A stretch of 64,000 nucleotides of DNA from an uncultured Chloroflexota bacterium. GTDB taxonomy: Bacteria > Chloroflexota > Chloroflexia > Thermomicrobiales > UBA6265. Positions 61,436 through 64,000 of this stretch are shown here, piece after piece (the stretch's first letter is position 1; the number at the start of each line of letters is the position of its first letter). The notes under the pieces were generated by a model. The model searched no databases and had not been told where the DNA came from. It saw only the letters and a list, made by a program, of their open reading frames with translations. The position numbers and the translations under genes were made by a program. The DNA is taken from the NCBI GenBank assembly GCA_937901745.1, contig CALGSZ010000057.1, positions 124,001 through 188,000 of the forward strand, read 5' to 3'.

Positions 61436-62770
61436 TCACCCGAGCCCGCGCGCGAAGCGATCGATCTCCGTCGCCAGAGCGCTCGCCGCCTCGACCTGCG
61501 GCACGTGCCCGATCGTCGGCAAGATCCTGAGCGTCGCATCGGGAAGCGTCTGGGCGGCTGAGATGGCGTGCGCGAGCGGGATCACGCGGTCTTGCGCGCC
61601 CCAGACGATCCGCACCGGCACGCTCACCTCGGCCAGGCGCTGGAGCACGTCGAGCGACTGTCGACCATCGGCGAATGCGGCGCTCGCGACCGCGCGCTGC
61701 GCCTCCCACGCGCCTTCCGCCAGCTGGTTCTGCGCCATCTCCTCGATTCCGCGATCGACGACGAGTCGCTGATCAGCGAAGAAGAGCTCCAGGAGCTTGC
61801 GCGCCGTGTCCCGTCCTGGCTCGCCTGACATCAACGCCAGCAGCTCGGCGGCGATCTCCTCACCAAGGCCGGCGCTGTTGACGAGCACGAGCCCGCGGAC
61901 GAGGTCCGGCTGGCTGAGCGCGAGCTGCAAGGCCACCGCGCCGCCGAGCGAGTGTCCGATGACAATCGCCTGCTTGTGGCCGAGGCTGGCGATCGCTTCG
62001 CCAATGGCTGCCGCGAGTCCTGGCACCGAGTAATCCGTGTCCGCCGGCGGGCGTTTGTCGCTCTGGCCGTGGCCGGGGAGATCGAAGGCGGCGAGCCGGT
62101 ACTGCGCCGCGAGCTCCCCAAGGACCATTTGCCAGGTGCTGATCGAGCCACCGAGCCCATGCAGGAACACCAGCTTGGGCGCGTTCCCCGGCCCGGCGCG
62201 AAGGGCGAAAATCTCCCGTCCATCCGCGAGGGCGACACGCTCTTCGCGCGGCGAGGGATCGGCGTCTCGTTCCGCGGCGGCTCGCTCCACGTCGTCGCTC
62301 GTGATCCGACCTCCCGGCCCGGTCGCTTCGACGGTCGCCAGGTCGATGCCGAGCTCCTGCGCCCGCTTGCGCGCCGCCGGCGAGGCGTTGATCCGGCCTG
62401 AGGCGTCGCGAGCGGGCTTTCGGGCCTCGCGCGGCGCCGTTCGGGTCGCGCCGTCCGTACCCGCCTGGCTCGTAGCCTGCGGCGCCGCGCTGGCGACGAG
62501 CTTCGCCAAGTCGTCCTCGGAAATCGACTCACCCGGCGCCGCGATGACCGCCACCGGCGCGCTAACCGGAACTTCCTCGCCGGTCTGCGCGATGATCTTG
62601 ACGAGAACGCCATCCGCCGGCGCCTCGACGTCGTTGACCGCCTTCTCCGTCTCTACGGTCAGGAGGGGATCTCCGGCCGAGACTTCCTCCCCCTCCTCGC
62701 GGAGCCAGCCGGTGACCGTCCCAACGGTCATCGTCAGGCCCCATTTCGGCATCTTCACGATCGTCGGCAT
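61436..62770 (-). CDS. Acetoin dehydrogenase E2-type protein with lipoyl domain and alpha/beta hydrolase fold
   Basis: 444 aa. Residues 1-75 form a lipoyl domain (LLTVETEKAVNDVEAPADG, Lys in TEKA is lipoylated), then a linker and a peripheral-subunit-binding-like domain (INASPAARKRAQELGIDLATVEATGPGGRITSDDV, about 128-160), followed by an alpha/beta hydrolase (LVFLHGLGGSISTWQ; nucleophile Ser in VIGHSLGGA; Asp in GAQDRVIP; His in GHVPQVE). AcoC-type E2 proteins replace the catalytic transferase domain with this hydrolase. It is encoded between the E1 beta and AcoX-like genes. Confidence 0.9.
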   Translation of the reverse strand: MPTIVKMPKWGLTMTVGTVTGWLREEGEEVSAGDPLLTVETEKAVNDVEAPADGVLVKIIAQTGEEVPVSAPVAVIAAPGESISEDDLAKLVASAAPQATSQAGTDGATRTAPREARKPARDASGRINASPAARKRAQELGIDLATVEATGPGGRITSDDVERAAAERDADPSPREERVALADGREIFALRAGPGNAPKLVFLHGLGGSISTWQMVLGELAAQYRLAAFDLPGHGQSDKRPPADTDYSVPGLAAAIGEAIASLGHKQAIVIGHSLGGAVALQLALSQPDLVRGLVLVNSAGLGEEIAAELLALMSGEPGRDTARKLLELFFADQRLVVDRGIEEMAQNQLAEGAWEAQRAVASAAFADGRQSLDVLQRLAEVSVPVRIVWGAQDRVIPLAHAISAAQTLPDATLRILPTIGHVPQVEAASALATEIDRFARGLG

Positions 62771-62818
62771 CTCTTCCCCTTGCCTCTTCCCGTTCCCTGA
62801 CGGCGACCGTTCGTTCTC

Positions 62819-63847
62819 CTAGAGAATCGATCGCACCGCCTCGGCGATTCGCTCCGGGCTGGGGACGTAGGCCTGCTCCAGCGGCGGGCTGAAGGGGACG
62901 GGCGTGTGTGGCGCGGTCACCATCTTGATCGGCGCGTCGAGCAAATCGAAGCCCTTGTCGGCGACCATCGCCGCGATGTCCGTCGCGCAGGAGCAGCGTG
63001 GGTTGTCCTCGTCAACGATGACGAGATGGTGAGTTTTGGCGACCGACGACAGGATCGCGTCCTCATCGAGCGGCGAGAGGGTGCGTGGATCGATCACCTC
63101 GACGTCAATGCCGTCCGCCTCGAGCATGCGGGCTGCCGCAAGCGACTGGTGGACCATCCTGGAGATCGCCACGATCGTGACGTCGCTTCCTTCGCGCTTG
63201 ATGTCCGCCTTGCCGAGCGGGATGCCCTCATCGCCTTCCGGCACCTCGCCTTTCATGGCGTAGAGCACCTTGTTCTCGAAGAACATCACAAGGTCGTCGT
63301 CACGAATGGCGGAAAGAAGCAGGCCCTTGGCGTCCGCCGGCGTGGAGGGAACGACGGTTTTGATGCCGGGCATGTGGGTGAAGACAGAGTAGTGACAGCC
63401 GGAATGCTGGCCGGCGGCGTTGACGCCCGCGCCGATCATCGTCCGGATGACGACCGGGCACTTCGCCTTGCCGCCGAACATATAGCGGAGCTTGGCGCCC
63501 TGGTCGAAGATCTGGTCCATGCAACAGCCGAAGAAGTCGACGAACATCAGCTCGGCGATCGGCCGCAGACCCGTCGCGGCGGCGCCGACGGCCGCGCCGA
63601 TGAATCCCGCTTCCGTGATCGGCGTGTCGAGGATGCGGTTGCGGCCGAACTCTTGGACCAAGCCCTTGGTGACGCCCATCGGGCCGCCCCAGGCGTCCTC
63701 ATTCCCGAGGTGGTCCACCATCGCGCCGCCGGCGACGTCTTCTCCCATCAGGACGACCGTCGGGTCCTGGCGCATCGCGATGCGCATCGCTTCGTTGATC
63801 GCTTCGGCATAGGTCATCTGCCGCGTCGCCGTTGCCGTGGCAACCAT
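62819..63847 (-). CDS. Alpha-ketoacid/acetoin dehydrogenase E1 beta subunit
   Basis: 342 aa with GGGAGG five bases before the ATG. The E1 beta pattern is clear: MTYAEAINEAMRIAMRQDPTVVLMGEDVAGG, GPMGVTKGLVQEFG, RILDTPITEAGFIGAAVGAA, FVDFFGCCMDQIFDQGAKLRYMFGG, HSGCHYSVFTHMPGIKTVVPSTPADAKGLL, and PRTLSPLDEDAI. With the alpha subunit it forms the thiamine diphosphate heterotetramer that cleaves a 2-oxoacid or acetoin. Gene order (alpha, beta, AcoC-like, AcoX-like) points to acetoin. Confidence 0.92.
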   Translation of the reverse strand: MVATATATRQMTYAEAINEAMRIAMRQDPTVVLMGEDVAGGAMVDHLGNEDAWGGPMGVTKGLVQEFGRNRILDTPITEAGFIGAAVGAAATGLRPIAELMFVDFFGCCMDQIFDQGAKLRYMFGGKAKCPVVIRTMIGAGVNAAGQHSGCHYSVFTHMPGIKTVVPSTPADAKGLLLSAIRDDDLVMFFENKVLYAMKGEVPEGDEGIPLGKADIKREGSDVTIVAISRMVHQSLAAARMLEADGIDVEVIDPRTLSPLDEDAILSSVAKTHHLVIVDEDNPRCSCATDIAAMVADKGFDLLDAPIKMVTAPHTPVPFSPPLEQAYVPSPERIAEAVRSIL

Positions 63848-63877
63848 GCGTCCCTCCCTTCGTCCACCCTGGTCGGC

Positions 63878-64000
63878 TTAGTACGACACGTACACGTCCT
63901 CGAGCACGTCTTCCGGATCGGGCCAAGGAGCGGCCTTCGCGGCCTCCCAGGCGGCATCGACCTGCTCCTTGACGCGAGCATCGATCGCATCGAGCTCTTC
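63878..64000 (-). CDS. E1 alpha subunit of the same dehydrogenase, C-terminal end only
   Basis: Only the last 40 residues lie in the window; the gene runs off the right edge. The end reads VKEQVDAAWEAAKAAPWPDP followed by EDVLEDVYVSY and TAA at 63880-63878. This PWPDPE-and-DVY ending is the usual C-terminus of AcoA/PdhA proteins. It is 30 bases upstream of the E1 beta start, so the two are cotranscribed. Confidence 0.85.
   Translation of the reverse strand, partial: EELDAIDARVKEQVDAAWEAAKAAPWPDPEDVLEDVYVSY

Noticed and set aside
1..64000. tRNA, rRNA, CRISPR array, insertion sequence or prophage
   Set aside because: Read on both strands without finding a cloverleaf-like T-loop sequence, array spacing, transposase with inverted repeats, or phage genes.

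Overview
The window is GC-rich bacterial chromosome, tightly packed, with no tRNA, rRNA, CRISPR array, insertion sequence or prophage that I could see. The best guess for the host is a Chloroflexota bacterium of the Thermomicrobia/Sphaerobacter-Nitrolancea type. This is inferred from four things: many secreted proteins with Ala-Ser-Pro or Thr-Pro linkers, a clade II-like nos cluster (nosZ-nosB-like-nosD-nosF-nosY-nosL-cytochrome c), a large SRP RNA with the 5'/3' end helix typical of Bacillus-type organisms, and several Chloroflexota-looking hypothetical families.

Region 1-8.7 kb: a truncated PQQ-type sugar dehydrogenase, an S9-family alpha/beta hydrolase that has lost its catalytic Ser and His, a GNAT acetyltransferase, small membrane or hypothetical proteins, two tandem paralogous secreted proteins with ASP linkers, and a family 5 solute-binding protein. 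Region 9-16.3 kb: the nitrous oxide reductase cluster, bounded by hairpin terminators on both sides and with a further hairpin after nosZ. Region 16.4-26.4 kb: a zinc-ribbon/YccF-like membrane protein, a DrrAB-type ABC exporter, a ferritin-like Tat protein, a YedK/HMCES protein, a persulfide dioxygenase-rhodanese fusion, a PAP2-type membrane phosphatase, and a two-gene ferredoxin unit (FixX plus a thioredoxin-like [2Fe-2S] protein).

Region 26.4-36 kb: two neighbouring genes sharing a cupin-like module, both broken (single-base frameshifts and an in-frame stop), a gluzincin metalloprotease coupled to prfB (RF2, with a programmed +1 frameshift), parB, a beta-propeller pseudogene with an in-frame TGA inside its signal peptide, and a CPBP protease. 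Region 36-52 kb: housekeeping and metabolic genes: Mur ligase-like protein, PIG-L deacetylase, galactokinase, a 2-hydroxyacid dehydrogenase, moaA, an MFS exporter, a Dcd/Dut protein, a ferredoxin, an aminoglycoside phosphotransferase-like kinase, SRP RNA, YraN, RNase HII, ribosomal protein L19 with an acidic tail, and a fused homocysteine methyltransferase/methylenetetrahydrofolate reductase.

Region 52-64 kb: a catabolic unit (luciferase-like oxidoreductase, two Opp/Dpp permeases, a Tat-exported binding protein behind a perfect 16-bp palindrome, a sarcosine/N-methyl amino acid oxidase-like flavoprotein, and a convergent amidase), then a minus-strand acetoin/2-oxoacid dehydrogenase operon (E1 alpha, E1 beta, an E2 carrying an alpha/beta hydrolase domain, and an AcoX-like protein) that runs off the right edge. 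I found no convincing new defence or mobile system. The best second-look items are the degenerate S9 protein, the broken paralogous cupin genes, the Tat-type leader on NosZ, the palindromic operator at 55120, and FixX standing apart from fixABC.
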